Of a stretch of 64,000 nucleotides of DNA, positions 42,473-54,945 are shown piece after piece. The translations under genes and the position numbers were made by a program. This DNA comes from Crotophaga sulcirostris (taxonomy: Eukaryota; Chordata; Aves; Cuculiformes; Crotophagidae): contig VYZB01000035.1 in the NCBI GenBank assembly GCA_013397455.1, positions 1,418,095 through 1,482,094 of the forward strand. The letters run 5' to 3'. Below the pieces are notes generated by a model. The model was not told the DNA's origin and searched no databases. It saw nothing but the letters and a program-made list of their open reading frames with translations. Positions within the stretch are counted from its first letter, which is position 1. Each line of letters begins with the position of its first letter.

Positions 42473-45249
42473 AGTATGTGAAGCACACAGGCAGCTCAAG
42501 TCCTGTGGGGCAGTGCCAGCTGTCCCAAACCACACTGAGCTCTGCATGCACCTACCCTGAGTATACAGGCACCTGAGAGGAGACAGAGACTTTGCACCAG
42601 GCCAAGCTTCAGCTGAGCATCTGTCTTCGTGTGACCTTATGCTTGAGGCACTGCATCCCCTAACATCCTATGTCAGTGCGAGGTCCTCCAAGCAGGCTCC
42701 CAACAACACCAGTCCAGGCTCAGCAGGGCTTCCTAGCTTGGGATTCATCCTCAACCAAACCAGCTACTTTGCTTCTGGATCCAAGCAGGCACTGGAAGTG
42801 GTGTAGCCCTATCGTTACCTTGGTGTTTGCTTGTGTGTCTGTTTATCCATAGCACAGTTACCCTGCTATCCACATAAACCACACACCAGTGACAAATAAC
42901 TGTGCAGATGTTAAGGCTGACTAACACCAGGTGAGACTGCAGAATCTTGTCTAATACCCATCCTGTACTCAAAAAGCCAATGCCAGAGATAAGAAAGGCA
43001 TTTGCAAAAGAGTCCAGACTGCATACACTTTTTTTTTCCTTCTATTTCTTCAAGAATTTTTCCTTCTTCCTTCAACTTCAAGAAAGCTGAGCTTAGCTCA
43101 GTTACCTGTCCTTGTGCTTCTCTTTTTCACACAGGCACTGACTGCCAGGGAACGTGTTGCTTATATGAGATTTTTGCAAAGGACACGAGAGTTTCTCAGT
43201 GTTTTCAGTGATGAGTCAGAAAAGCAAGGATAAAAAATATGAAAATGTTCTTTAAGCTTGAGCATGAAGCACACTCTCCTTAGGGTGCTGTGTGTAAGTG
43301 GTTAGCTGAACCAGGGACTTCTAGTGCAATAGAAGCCTAACCACCCTGAATTTGCAAATATTTCAGTGTTTATCTTTGGCAATTATTTGTAAAGGGCACT
43401 GCAGAGGCAGGAACAAGAATCCCCAGCAGGGTAGATGCAACATAATCTGCCTCAGTGCAACATTCTCCATGGTTTCAATAGCTGGGATAAATCCCAAATG
43501 GTGGAGTAGTTCTGCCTCTTTTAAAATACCTTTTTAATTGTCAAGAAGAGTTATTAAGTGAATTAAAATTAACAAGTTTTAAAAATAGAAGTTTTTATAT
43601 ACAGACTTGGAAGGGTTTGACTTCACCTCTTTAGCTAAATTAGGTGAAGCCAAAGTGTTGGGGACTGATGATTATTGCAAAATAATCTGGATGAAGACTG
43701 ACTATAAATTTCAACTTAATTAGCTATCCCTACATGGTTTTTTTTTATATATGTGGACATTCTTGTCCCAAGGCAGACAAATGGAAAGACCCTAAAGGCT
43801 GAATCACCTAAGAGTACAAATCTGGGCTGCAGTACTTCTGATGGCAGCACTGCATTTCAATGGTTAGGTAGCACCTGGTGGGATTACTGTTATTCACTGT
43901 CCTTTGAGAACTGCCCAACATCCCTGATTTTTGCCACATGCACTCTGCCTTTTTCCCCCTCCAAGGGGAAGCAAACCTCATTGCCATGTATGAGTGTTTG
44001 CAACACACTCTTTCAGAAGAGCAAAGACAGTCTTGGAGGCATTTGCTTTCAAAATCAACAATTGCTTTGGCAGGGGGTAAAATAAAACCTCAAACAGGAA
44101 AAGCCATTTAAACTGTATTACTGGCTCTACTATTTTCACCTCTTGACAACCTATCCATGAGTTAGACAGCATCCTGAGTTAAGAGCTTATAATTCCAGCT
44201 GAATTTAATGGGAGTATTTACACAAGAATTATGTTGCAATAGCTAGTAGGCTTGGTTGTGGGCAAGTCTATTTTGTTCTGTCTGGACTGATTCTGGTTCA
44301 AAGAATGTTCCCACTGCAGCAGTTCCACCAATAGGTAGGAAAAATTGTAACACTGCTGTGACTGATCACTGCTAATTCAACAACCATATCATCTGATCAT
44401 GGCCTAGCACAGACTGCAGTCTTTGCAATCCATGATGTTGCTGATTTGTCCACACCAGGTCTCCCATCATCAGTACCACAACAGAAATTCTGCTGGTGGG
44501 CAGTTTGTGAGGAAAATGTTCTTTTCCTCAGGTCCTCTCTATCTCTGTTTTCTTAATGGACACAATAGAAGTAATGATATCTGTCAAGATTACTGTAAAG
44601 ACTGATGAGTAAATGCTTACAAAGTCCTTTGAAGATAAAAAGTGTGAGATATTCTATTTAGTAATAAAAGCATAGATGAGGTAAAGGCAGTGGACAATCA
44701 TCTGATTTAAATAAAAGTGTCCTTTTATAGCAGCCTAGTGATGCTGGGTTTTGAATATGACAGAGAGCTGCCAATCTCTTTACATAAACAATGACACCAG
44801 GAGATGCACTTCCTCTTCATGAACTTTGAAAAACCCGATCCGTTTCATTTAATAATGAAAAGAAAAATAAGGAAAGGATAGAAAGAGAGAGAGGGAGACA
44901 GCGAAGGAAAGTATGTTCTTTGAGCCAATGTGAGGTGTAGGGCAATGTTTCATATTAACCCCGGCTTCCTCTTCATCCAGCCGATTTCTTTGAAAAACAC
45001 AGCCATATTTCATCCACTGGTCCTATTGCCCGTGTGGTTCCTTACAGAGACTCAGTGTTATGGTTAGAAAGAGCTAAAGAAAAAATATTGCTGAGGGATT
45101 TAACTAGATTTTTCAGTTCAGCAGCCTTGTAAGAAAAGGGGATATATTAAAGTTAAACATTTTAATGGAAATTATGTTATTTTATTGATGCTATCAGGAG
45201 AGTTTGGATGATTTCCAGCCAGGACCAAATAGAAACCATTGCATCTCAT

Positions 45250-45298
45250 TGGGTTGGGTTCAGTTGGATTGGATTAGGTACAGTAGGGTATATTAGGG
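45250..45298 (+). repeat. Degenerate GGRTT/TTAGGG-like short repeat
   Basis: A series of GGGTTG, GGGTTC, TTGGATT, GGATTAGG, TAGGGTA and TTAGGG words lies in about 50 bases. It resembles a decayed G-rich minisatellite or telomere-like tract; there are not enough exact TTAGGG copies to call it telomeric. Confidence 0.4.
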
Positions 45299-48198
45299 AA
45301 CCTTCTGAGGACATGGAGAGCTCGAAATCAAACCCTTATGCCTTCTGGCTCTAAAATACCAGTGCCATAGCAAGTGATTTCTGATCAATCACTTCCTTTT
45401 GATGTGAATCAACTAGGAATTTTCCAGCAAACAAACTGTCACAGGGGAAGGGAGATCCTCCAAGCTGCAGTGACGGGAACATTTTGGTGCTGTGCAGAGA
45501 CCTGATCACCCGTCCCTGGTGCTGGTCAGACAGGCAGTGACAGCAAACTGAGCAATGTGCTGCTCTGGAGCCCAGGAGCTGGGAAGAGCATTGAAAGTAA
45601 TTTGCAGATGATTGATTCGAAAAGCCTGTGTCCACATGTCGAAGTCTGTCAGGTAAGATGTCTCATTCAATATCTTGCTGCAGGGTCCATAGCAAATATA
45701 GTGGCAAAGAGGGAAACAAGTACAGGTTTCCCACAGAACAGTCAAGCACCATCATCACCGTAGGAGGTGCAGGCATAAGAGAAGGGAACAGTGCTTTCTG
45801 GAGGTTCCTTCAAAATGTTTCAGGCCTGTGTGAAACAACACCAACAAGAATAATTTTGGAAATCAGAAATATCAATGAGCTAGGATTTAGTTTCCCATGT
45901 TCTACCAGTTGCCTGACCTTCCCTCTGTGTTTTTCCTATACAAAGTGCAGAAGGGAAGTTACTTCATCTAACTTCAGACATTTGCATATTTTAAGACACA
46001 ATTCAACTTGGTTCTTTCAGGCATCTATCACAAGATAAATAAACCTCTTATAAAATGTCTGTCTTTCCACTGACTATGAAAGCAGTCTAGATGACAAGTT
46101 CATATGCAGACATGTGGACAGATCAGCTCTATCTCCATGACTATTCCCCCCATACCCTTCCCGTTTTCCCCATAAAAAATACCTATCCCTTCACAGCACA
46201 AGGCTCAGAACAAGCCAGGCTCTTCTTGCAGAGTCACGTCAGGTTGTGTTCATTGGTGAGTGAAACCAGGTTGAAATTCAACTGCTAGCTCTGGCCTCCC
46301 ACTCATTATCTCTGCTGAGTGTTTAGATCTCAGGGAATTTGCTGAGTTTCTGGGACTGGAGATACCAAAGTCTTTTCTGTGAGACAGTGGGCGTAATTCC
46401 TTCAATGACTGTGGAGGAATCTTTAGAAGGGAACATCATGAGCATCACTCGCTTTCTCCTCTAAGGGAAGAAATGGAATTCATGGTTTTCTGACAAACGC
46501 TTTTTTTCTGCTGTTGTCAGAAAGCCAGGAGACATTTAGCAGCTGTAATAGTGGAGGCAAAATAAAAGCAGAAAAAATTCCAGTCTGTTGCTACACTGGA
46601 TGTCTGTGCAAAGTGAGGTTAAAGAAAGGTAGCTCTGCCCCAGGAGAGACTCACCCAGAGTAATTTTTGAAGCGGCACAGCCCTCTCTCCCCTCCCACCT
46701 TGATATAGGCTTAATTCTTGAAAACAGAGCCTGGTGACCACTGCAAAACAAGAATAGTAGCATATTCAAACCACAAATGAATGCTAAGAGTAGACTGACT
46801 TTTTAAAGCAGCATATGTCCATAGCTTTCATCCAAGATATTAGTTTGCAACTGATGGAACGTTACATCTGATTCAGAGTTAAGTTTCTGATACAAAGTTA
46901 CCATGTATTGGACAGTGTGTTTAAACCAGATACTGAAGTCATACAAAGCACTGTAGAAAACAATCTTCAATACAAGCAATAATTCCATTTCTTTGGGATG
47001 TGACACCCTTTCACTTTCTTTTCGGTTTTGGTTTCCTAGGGCTCTGTTTCCTTCAAAGCTAAAACTGGTATTTGATGGTTTCAGTGGCTATTTATTGCTG
47101 TGATAGTGACACATCACTCCAAGTAATGCCTCTTAAGCACTGTTAGCACATATCTGACCTGAAAGTATATAAACACATTCAAACAAAAATGCCGTATTAA
47201 TAAATAGGCCTAAAATAAATAAACAGGAAACAAACAGAACATTTTAAAAGAAGAAACTGCAACTGAAATACTTTAAAGATAAATAAACTTTTAGATTTGA
47301 CTCCCTCTAGAGTATTTTTAAGGAAAAGCTTGATAGAGGGCATTCCTTTTTTTTTTTTGTTGCAGAAAATCTCTCAGGGCAGTCCCATTGAAATGTACTT
47401 CTCTCCAGATGCAATAATCCCTCTGCCCAGCAGCCACTCTTCAGCAAGAGAGAGCTCTCTGCCTGGTGCTGGCCACAGCCAGGCCCCAAGGGGGCTCAGC
47501 CCAGAGTGCCTCAGCACCTCACTGAGATCTCAACTAACCCAACACAACGTTGCAACAACTCCAAATCCCAAATGTCTGTTTTTTTCTAGAAGGAAGATCA
47601 GTTACCTATTTCAAAATGAGCAGTGCCAATCTAGTTACCAAGGTCTTTACAACCCTTTCAGTTAAACACTCTCAGTTTCCTTGGGCTCAACAAAGCAAGA
47701 GCCACCAGTGTTCAGCCACGCTCTGCATCCTCTAACGCTCCCACTACTGCTCGCTCTGGGGGAGCCACAAAGGATCACCAGTAACAGAGAGAAGAAAAGG
47801 TTGCACAGAAAAAGCAATGGAATTTTCAAGAAAGACCTCGGTGGAAATAAGACACTGAGTCTTCCAAAGGGTTTGTATCTATGCTTCTGATGAAAAAACA
47901 AACAGAACATCAAATACATTCCGTAAGTTTCATATGTAATAACAAAGAGGGAATAAAGAACATGCACACATTTTCTTCTCTTTTTGCCAGGCAGTAAGAT
48001 GGAAAGGTACTTGAGGGGGAGAGGGAAAATACATATATATATAAAAAAAAAAATACATCTATAAAGATACTATAGCTGCCTGTATCTGAAAAAAAAATAG
48101 GGAAATTAGATTTCTTGCTAACTAGCTCCCTCAATTCCCTGCATGTAAAGAATTATCAGTTACTACTGTTCTAAAGCCACAAAAGAAAGGGACACAAA

Positions 48199-48212
48199 CA
48201 CACACACACACA
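48199..48212 (+). repeat. (CA)7 microsatellite
   Basis: Seven CA units, flanked by A-rich sequence. Confidence 0.9.
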
Positions 48213-48544
48213 AAACAGTGTCTTTTTTAGCTGTAAAAATGCATAGATAAATTCAATCTGACTACAACACATGTACTGCACTGCAGTCCCTCCAGGAATA
48301 AATTTGGATCACTGTGCCATAGACTCCAAAGGGTCAACGTGACATGCTGCATCATGTCCCCCTACATGAAAAAAAAAAGAATTCACTAACAAACATCACT
48401 TCCAAAAGTGCTCCTTTATTGCCCTTTCACATTATAGTTTCTTATGAAATATTTTAGTGGATGACTTTGGTGCTTTGCCACATTTCTCTCAATCTATTTA
48501 TAAACGTTTGGTTGGAAAGAAAAATTGCCGGATAAACGCTTTAT

Positions 48545-48608
48545 AAAAAAAAAAAAAAAAAAAGTAATACTCGACCTCAAAAAAAAAAAAGAAAAAAAAA
48601 AAAAAAAA
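48545..48608 (+). repeat. Clustered poly(A) runs (A19, A12, A17)
   Basis: A19 at 48545-48563, then a 15-base unique spacer, A12 at 48579-48590, a single G, and A17 at 48592-48608. No retrogene body or target-site duplication is evident beside them. Confidence 0.85.
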
Positions 48609-48894
48609 GGTCTGCCAGGTAGGCTCCATCCTGCATAGTATGTAGCTGCTAACAGCCTTCAGGGCAATCACTGCCGTTTGATCATAAATCGAATTGACTA
48701 ACCCCCCCCCAGAAAATCGACAACAACGATGAGTGTGTGATTGCCACCCCCCCGCATAATGGATTAAACAAATGTTTCACACCTAAAGGCTCCGGCTGCA
48801 TTTGGAAAAGCACAACTGGTTTTCTCACAGGCAGAAAAGCCCTGGCTAACTTGCATGCTGCTGCAGGATGGCTGCTAATGCACCCTTCCCACCC

Positions 48895-49530
48895 CACACA
48901 ACCAGTGACTTTGCTGCTTGTTTATTTAAATGACACTGTTGTTTGAAATGATGGGGGCTTCTTATCCTCTTGAGCCATGCATTCTCTGTCTGGGATACTC
49001 TGTTTAGGCACTTTTAGCACCTCATTAATTACTAACTGCAACAAAGTCATGCTGTTTTGCAACTCTGTTGCCTTTGTTAAGAAATCTCAATCCTGTGTTA
49101 GAATGTGAAAGGGGACTGTTATCTACCATATGCCCTGCTTGACTCCGTATTACAAAATTAGCTTTCTAGTTCCTGAAATACATATACACGTGCTCTTTAT
49201 AGCCATACCCCACGGTTAAACAGCCTGGCTTCCGTTAAATAGCCTGCCAGTAACAATTGAAGAAGCTACTGTTGCAGATAAAAAAAAAAAACACTCTCAA
49301 CTCCACACTGCTATAAATAAACATTTTACCCAGGAAGATACAACTCCTTAACAATGAACATTAAGTCCTGCTACAAAATGCTGCTTTAAATGCCTTTTTA
49401 TGAATATGTGGATACTAAAACCTTCTCAAACTGTTAGCTATTAAAGCTAAGCAGCTGACAGTTTAGGCAATTGAAGATTTTACTTCACTTTTAGATGGCA
49501 GGTTGCTGGGACAGTATCATGTAAGGAGCC
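48895..49530. promoter_or_regulatory. Candidate conserved non-coding element
   Basis: This stretch is free of simple repeats and recognisable transposons. It carries clustered developmental-factor-like words: TTAATTA (49025-49031, homeodomain), AACAAAG (49040-49046) and its near mirror CTTTGTT (49072-49078, SOX/TCF-like). The look fits a gene-desert enhancer some 8 kb upstream of RSPO3. Conservation could not be checked, so this is a hypothesis. Confidence 0.25.
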
Positions 49531-50554
49531 ATGAAACTCTTCCCTGCAATGTCCTGAATGTTTCTACTGTATGTAATTCTGCAGGCACATCAAGGCAGGT
49601 TGGTAGGAGCAGTCTGATCCAAACAGGGACTCTGACAGCTGTGCAAAAAGCTGTGGTCTAAGAATCATCTTCAGCAGCAACTCAGCCTGGAAGCACCTTC
49701 CTAAATTCCCAATGTCCATCCTTATTAGGGATGAATGCTCCTGGGAGCTCAGCCCCTGCATAGACCCAGGGCCAGGGCCACTCAGGTGAGAAGCAGCAGA
49801 GCTAAACTCACTGAGGAGCCAGACCCAACTGCCAGCGGGACCAGTCCCTTCTCAGTAAGCAGTGTGCAAGAGCTTCTTTATAAAACAGGGACAGAAAAAA
49901 AAGAAATGCTAGTCACACTTTTCTTAGTGGTTGGCATATATGCAGCCAGGAGACAATAGTTTCTGCCCGTAAGTTTCAGTTCAATGTGAAATGTGCAAAT
50001 AATCTTAAAAAAGAGAGAGGGAGAGACAGAAATTGGGACTTCCCTTCACGTGCCTTAAAATTTTTTCCTTCTTAAGGTCTGACACCAACAGTCTGGTCTC
50101 CTTTGCTACACGATGGCATGGATCCAGCAAGCAGCTTGTGGAGCAACCCCAGCTAAAGAATGCCCTAACCAGGAGCCTAGAGTGCAGGGTGTGATTGCAC
50201 TCTAAATCACACTCACACTAAAGGTACACATGGAACACAGTCCACCCTCTGGCCAAGTTTCATTGCCATAGGGCTTTTATACTAAAGTGGACTCTGAAAG
50301 AAAAGGAAAGAAGCCACAAACCCAAAACCAACCAACCAACAACAAAAAAAAACACCAAACCTGACTCAATTCTTTGAAAGAAAGGATCTGAATTTCTCCC
50401 CGATGGAGGAGGCTGGCTGGCTTAGGCATGGCAGATAGGTATTCAGCTAGGCAGAAAATCCCAGCTGGGCTGGGTGGTTTCTTTATTGTCAGCTCCTGCT
50501 GACTCTCAGTTAAGGATGAAGGTTGGTTCTCATAGAAGTCTTATTCCCATATTC

Positions 50555-50584
50555 CTTATGCACTTATTTCTTATGCACTTATTG
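50555..50584 (+). repeat. 15-bp tandem duplication, one mismatch
   Basis: CTTATGCACTTATTT at 50555-50569 is followed at once by CTTATGCACTTATTG at 50570-50584. Confidence 0.85.
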
Positions 50585-50729
50585 CCACAGTTTATTTGGG
50601 GAGTTTAGGCACCTAACTGCTGAGTGTTGGATATCACTTGCAAAGTTATATGTCTAAAATAGAAGAATTGTTACTTTTAGGTAACCTAGATGCCACCATT
50701 TATTTCATTAAATCTTGGCTTTCAATTTA

Positions 50730-50848
50730 CAGTATCACAGTATCACAAGGTTGGAAAGGACCTCTGACGTCATCGACTCCAACCTATAACCCAACTCTAA
50801 CATCAACTCATCATCTAAACCATGGCACTGAGTGCCTCATCCAAGTTG
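50730..50848 (-). mobile_element. CR1 LINE 3' end (CR1-J-like), reverse orientation
   Basis: On the + strand it opens with the reversed tail (AGTATCACAGTATCACAAGG), then GTTGGAAAGGACCTCTGA, a degenerate 'CTCCAACC' block, and 'AAACCATGGCACTGAGTGCC'. This is the order in reverse-oriented CR1 copies with the ATCACAGT-type tail common in neoavian birds. The copy is a short 5' truncation of about 120 bases. It contains a perfect TGACGTCA octamer at 50765-50772. Confidence 0.88.
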
Positions 50849-53224
50849 TAGCTGTCTGATACCTGGTTTGTAGCTTGTTCAGTGTAGTAAATGTTGATAC
50901 TATCTTAGTAGAAGCTCTGCGTCATTAAGTCATCGTTGTTTCACTATCAACCATCAGCCCCATATGAAAAATAATTAAATCCTGAACTAAAATGCAGAAT
51001 GGTACTTTCCAGTTACAAATAGTGGTCAAAGCTATGATGGAAGGTACACAAAAATGATAAGGATTGGATTGAGGAAGATGTATCTCTTCAGACAAGTGCA
51101 AGGGCTTATTTCAGTTCTGATGGTGTCAATGCAACATCTGCATCTGATTCATACACTCAAGACATAGGGACCAACACCAGCTTGAGCTCAAAATTTCTTC
51201 TGAACAGATGATCTTGCCTCTGGTGCACCAGAGTTAAGTAGAGAACATCCTTCTTCAGGACTGCCATTTTGCAGTCTTTCAAGACATTCAGTTTACACTT
51301 TGAAATAAGCAACAAGAGCATTTGAGTGAAGAAGTGAATCTTGAGTGCTCAGCATTATCTGCCTGATACAATCATACATTACTGAAACATTTTATAGAAT
51401 AAGTATCAGTGACATCTTTACCAAGGTTTAGTGAAAGACTATCTCTTACAACATTTTAAATTACATAATAACTGTCTTCATCTCATAAAATTCTAATTAA
51501 GAGCCACAAAGTATGGCCAGTGGAATAACTTTTCCTCCTGTGCCAACCCCGACAGTTTGTTTAGGAGGGGCAGTGCTGCTGTCACTAAATTTGTTAACAT
51601 GGGACTCAAGACCCATTTTGTTACTCAGCCAGATTCCTGCTGCCTTTCCCTATTAGCACAAGGTAGGACACCCATGCCTGCACACCTCGCGGTGCCTCGT
51701 GTTGTGACAGTGGCTGCTCAGTCCCTCATCAGAGCACAGCTACAAACAGCCTTATCCTACATCTTATGACTTCAGGTTACCCAGGCTCAGCTGTTACAGG
51801 ACACCTTGGCAATGGGATGAGATTGTTGCAGACAGTTGGGACTGCAGTACCTGAACTCCATCCACACTGTGCACCATCATCGCTCTTCGTGCCTGCCTGT
51901 TCCTCTGTGCACACCAGACAACATGGCCATCACCCATGCTGGAGTGTGAGCACTTACACTAAGAAACAGGCTGCTTGTCTACTCCTTGCCTTTCCAAAAA
52001 ACCTAAATCTGTAATTTCACCTTCAGTACTGTGAGATTGCTTCATTGACCCCTTTGAGACACTCTCTGCCCTTATGGACTTACATGTTTTTCATTCCTGT
52101 TTCCTAATGGTGAATCAGATCAGGGAACTGATTCTGCTGGAAAGAATTTGATATTTTTTTCAGAATTTTATGGTTTTCAGCCCAACATTTCCCTAATTCA
52201 GTGTGCAACTGCTAATGCTTGGGCCAGCACAGCCCAGGAAGTGGGAATGAGCAAGTACTTGGGCAAGTGTGGGATCTACTTAGGCTGACGTTGCCACCAA
52301 AGAAATTCACATGAAACACTGCCAAAGTGAGAAAACAGCTCCTAACTTAGGTGTTGTGAATCACCCTCCCAAAACCACAAATCACAGTGAAGTCAATGCC
52401 TAGACAAATGGATGTGTCAAAGCCCTGTGAAACCTTTGTTGTTGGCTACTGACATCCTCCAGCTTTACCCAGTCACAGTGCTACCTTATGGGCTGTCACC
52501 ACAGAAGTACACTTGTGCAAACTCATACATTAATTTAAACCAGCACAATTATGCTGGCACTGCTTTCTGAGTGTTGAAAGTTAGTCTGGATTAAAAGCAC
52601 TTTTTTTTTTTCCAACTGAGCATACATCACAAAGGCATTTATATTAATCACTTCTGTTCTATGTTGAGTATTTACACCCAAAATACACGGATAATTTCAC
52701 AGCAATGTTGAAATTTTTTTCCTTGTAGATACAGTTGCTTTAGGCACAGATTCTGCAAACACAGAACAAAAAGTTGGTCTGCATCCCAAAGATTTTACAA
52801 TCTGATTGCAAGTCCAAGAGATGACCAACTGATAGACGAATACAGGGAAACAATGACTTAGCATGGTTTGATCATCCTTGTATTAACTGCTAAAACTTTC
52901 TCTGTGCCAAAAAGTTCTCAGTCTCATTTTGAGGTCTTCCTGTTGGACTTTCTCAACTGAATTGCAACTGGAAGGTTTGTGCTGCAGAATTCGCCCATGT
53001 GTTTTTCCCACAAATATGCTTTTTTTCCCTGTGTAAAATAAAACAACAATTCAGTTCTCTTCCAGTATGATCCAGAAAACCAGATCCAAACCTCTCTTGG
53101 ACTGATGAAGGGTCAAGCTGACAGCAGCAGGCTTTGGACCTGGCCCAGGCTGAGGGGTAGCCCAGATCGATGTGCTAATTTAGGACCTAATCCTGCAGAG
53201 TTTGATTACTCTAGGATTTTTGTA

Positions 53225-53330
53225 CAATGACAGAGTTGCACGAATTGGAGATGGGAAAAACCAATTAGGTCATCTAGTCTATTTGTTGCCAGTGTAGGGT
53301 TGTTCCCTCTTGCGCATTTGGTTAATGTTC
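53225..53330 (-). mobile_element. Old CR1-like LINE relic
   Basis: The string 'GAATTGGAGATGGGAAAAA' followed by 'TTAGGTCATCTAGTCTAT', 'TTGCCAGTGTAGGG' and 'TTGTTCCCT' matches the reverse 3' region of ancient CR1 families seen widely in turtles, crocodilians and birds. It is well diverged and the downstream limit is unclear. It likely predates the two younger CR1 copies. Confidence 0.65.
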
Positions 53331-53697
53331 TGCCTTTATGTCTTTCGAATATCTGAAGCATGAAGATATTATTAAAGATTTTGGGACTGGATCTTTAGGA
53401 ACCAGTTTTTTTAAAAAGTACACATATTCTCACAGGTTGAACTTATTATGAATAACGCATTTCTCATCACTTAATTCTTTCAGTTTATTTAGACTATGCA
53501 ATTATAATCTACCGTTTGTGATATTAACAGCTTTTGAGAATGCTCATGATGTTACATGAAATTAAGCTCCTAAACTGAACATGACTAAATAACAAATGGG
53601 TAATGGTAGGAAACACAGAGAACTGTAACAACTGTCAGATTTGGAAATGTGGAAAAGAGTATTAATATAGACACAGAAGCATACTTGCAAATATACC

Positions 53698-53711
53698 TGT
53701 GTGTGTGTGTT
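53698..53711 (+). repeat. (TG)7 microsatellite
   Basis: Seven TG units, followed by T-rich sequence. Confidence 0.9.
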
Positions 53712-54879
53712 TGGGATAATGTCTTCTGTATTTGTGACTCTCTGCATGCCTTGTCCACTCTATGCCTGCTTCTTAGTTTGCACAGAAAAAAAAAATCTGG
53801 GGCAGAAACTGTCATTATTTGGGGTCCTGTGCAGTGCCAAAAACGTTGTTGGTATTTTTAACAAATAGTAGATGTGTTGGATTGTGCAACCTTTACTCTG
53901 GGTGCCTGCTCCTGTCTTCTAACCCTTCTCGTTTTCAGCAGACACCACTGACCCCAGCCTGTGTGGATGCTACCGTGGATACCTCCTTCGTGGTGAAGTC
54001 TGACCTATGCCATCAACGCCATGAACAGCACCTGAAAAATAAGGAGATTGTATTGGACAGAGTATGCTTCATTTTCAAGTTATGTATCAGAAGTAATCCA
54101 AGGCCTTTATTTCTTTACTGTGTTTCCCAAGTTGAAAAGGCAAATTAGTGACCCTTTTGTTCACTTACACAAACTATTTCCAGTCTAGAGAAGAATGACA
54201 AAGGGTTAGCATTCAGCTGTCCTGTTCACATGGCTAGTTTTTATGACTAGAGTGCCATTTTAAGCAAGCACAATCTCAGCTATTAATTGAATATTATTTT
54301 CTTATTTTGGATAGAATCTGGGTGTCTTGAGCCCACCTCCTTTCCCCCCCCAGTTTGCTAGCTATTCTCAAAACTAAAATTAACGTTTTCAAGCTGTGCA
54401 AAGTTGCACAGAGAAACTGCTGGGAAGAATTGCAATAGTGTAACCACCACACATTATTCCTCTTTGACTAATTTATTTTTTAAAAAGTAGCCCACCACCA
54501 CCTAGTTGATTTTACAGTCTCTTGCTCTTGGGTTTAATGTGGTTTGGTAAAACACAGGGCTCAGACATCTTTGAATTTCCAGTAACAATACAGACCATCA
54601 GCCATTCTCCTCCTCCCCACCCTCTTTAATAAATCCTAAAATAGAGAGGCGCACAGAACCACCCTGGGAACTGTTTCTGGTTCATCTGTCTCACTTGCAA
54701 GGAAATACTACATCCAGCTCCCTCCACTGCTGGCTCCTCATGTCCCCAGGCCTGGTGAGAAGGGGCTTTTTGCAAACCCCATCCCTGCCTATCCCTGCAG
54801 CCCAGCTGTGTGGCCCTGTGCAGCCCAGCCCGGCCGCTGGCTCTGCCTCCCAAGGGCTGATGTCAGCCTGAACTTTGCC

Positions 54880-54945
54880 ACCGATATCTCATCGGGATGA
54901 GCGACATAAACAGAGAATTGCACGCCAGAGTTTTGCTCTGGAACA
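54880..54945. promoter_or_regulatory. Pair of short palindromes at the upstream edge of the CpG island
   Basis: CTCATC (54888-54893) and GATGAG (54896-54901) are separated by GG. Then CCAGAG (54925-54930) and CTCTGG (54936-54941) are separated by TTTTG. Both are exact inverted repeats. They may be dimeric protein sites or chance. Confidence 0.3.

Larger units (their letters stand above)
38346..48198. other. Intergenic, no gene seen
   Basis: Contains the G-rich cluster near 42460, the G/T-rich degenerate repeat near 45270 and scattered short frames. Isolated splice-like motifs at 45653 (CAG|GTAAGA) and 47365 (T-rich tract then CAG) are not enough to call exons. Confidence 0.55.
50849..54879. 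other. Intergenic upstream of the RSPO3 island, no gene seen
   Basis: Holds only the old CR1 relic and the TG microsatellite. Open frames are short and unrecognised. Confidence 0.6.

Noticed and set aside
45628..46038. 136-codon frame with a perfect CAG|GTAAGA donor at 45653
   Set aside because: A 9-base donor match is expected roughly once in a window this size. The frame runs through the donor and has no domain.
47297..47665. 122-codon frame preceded by a T-rich tract and CAG at 47363-47365, resembling a 3' splice site and exon
   Set aside because: There is no donor or partner exon, no recognised protein, and the frame nominally starts at TTG. A single acceptor-like motif is expected by chance.
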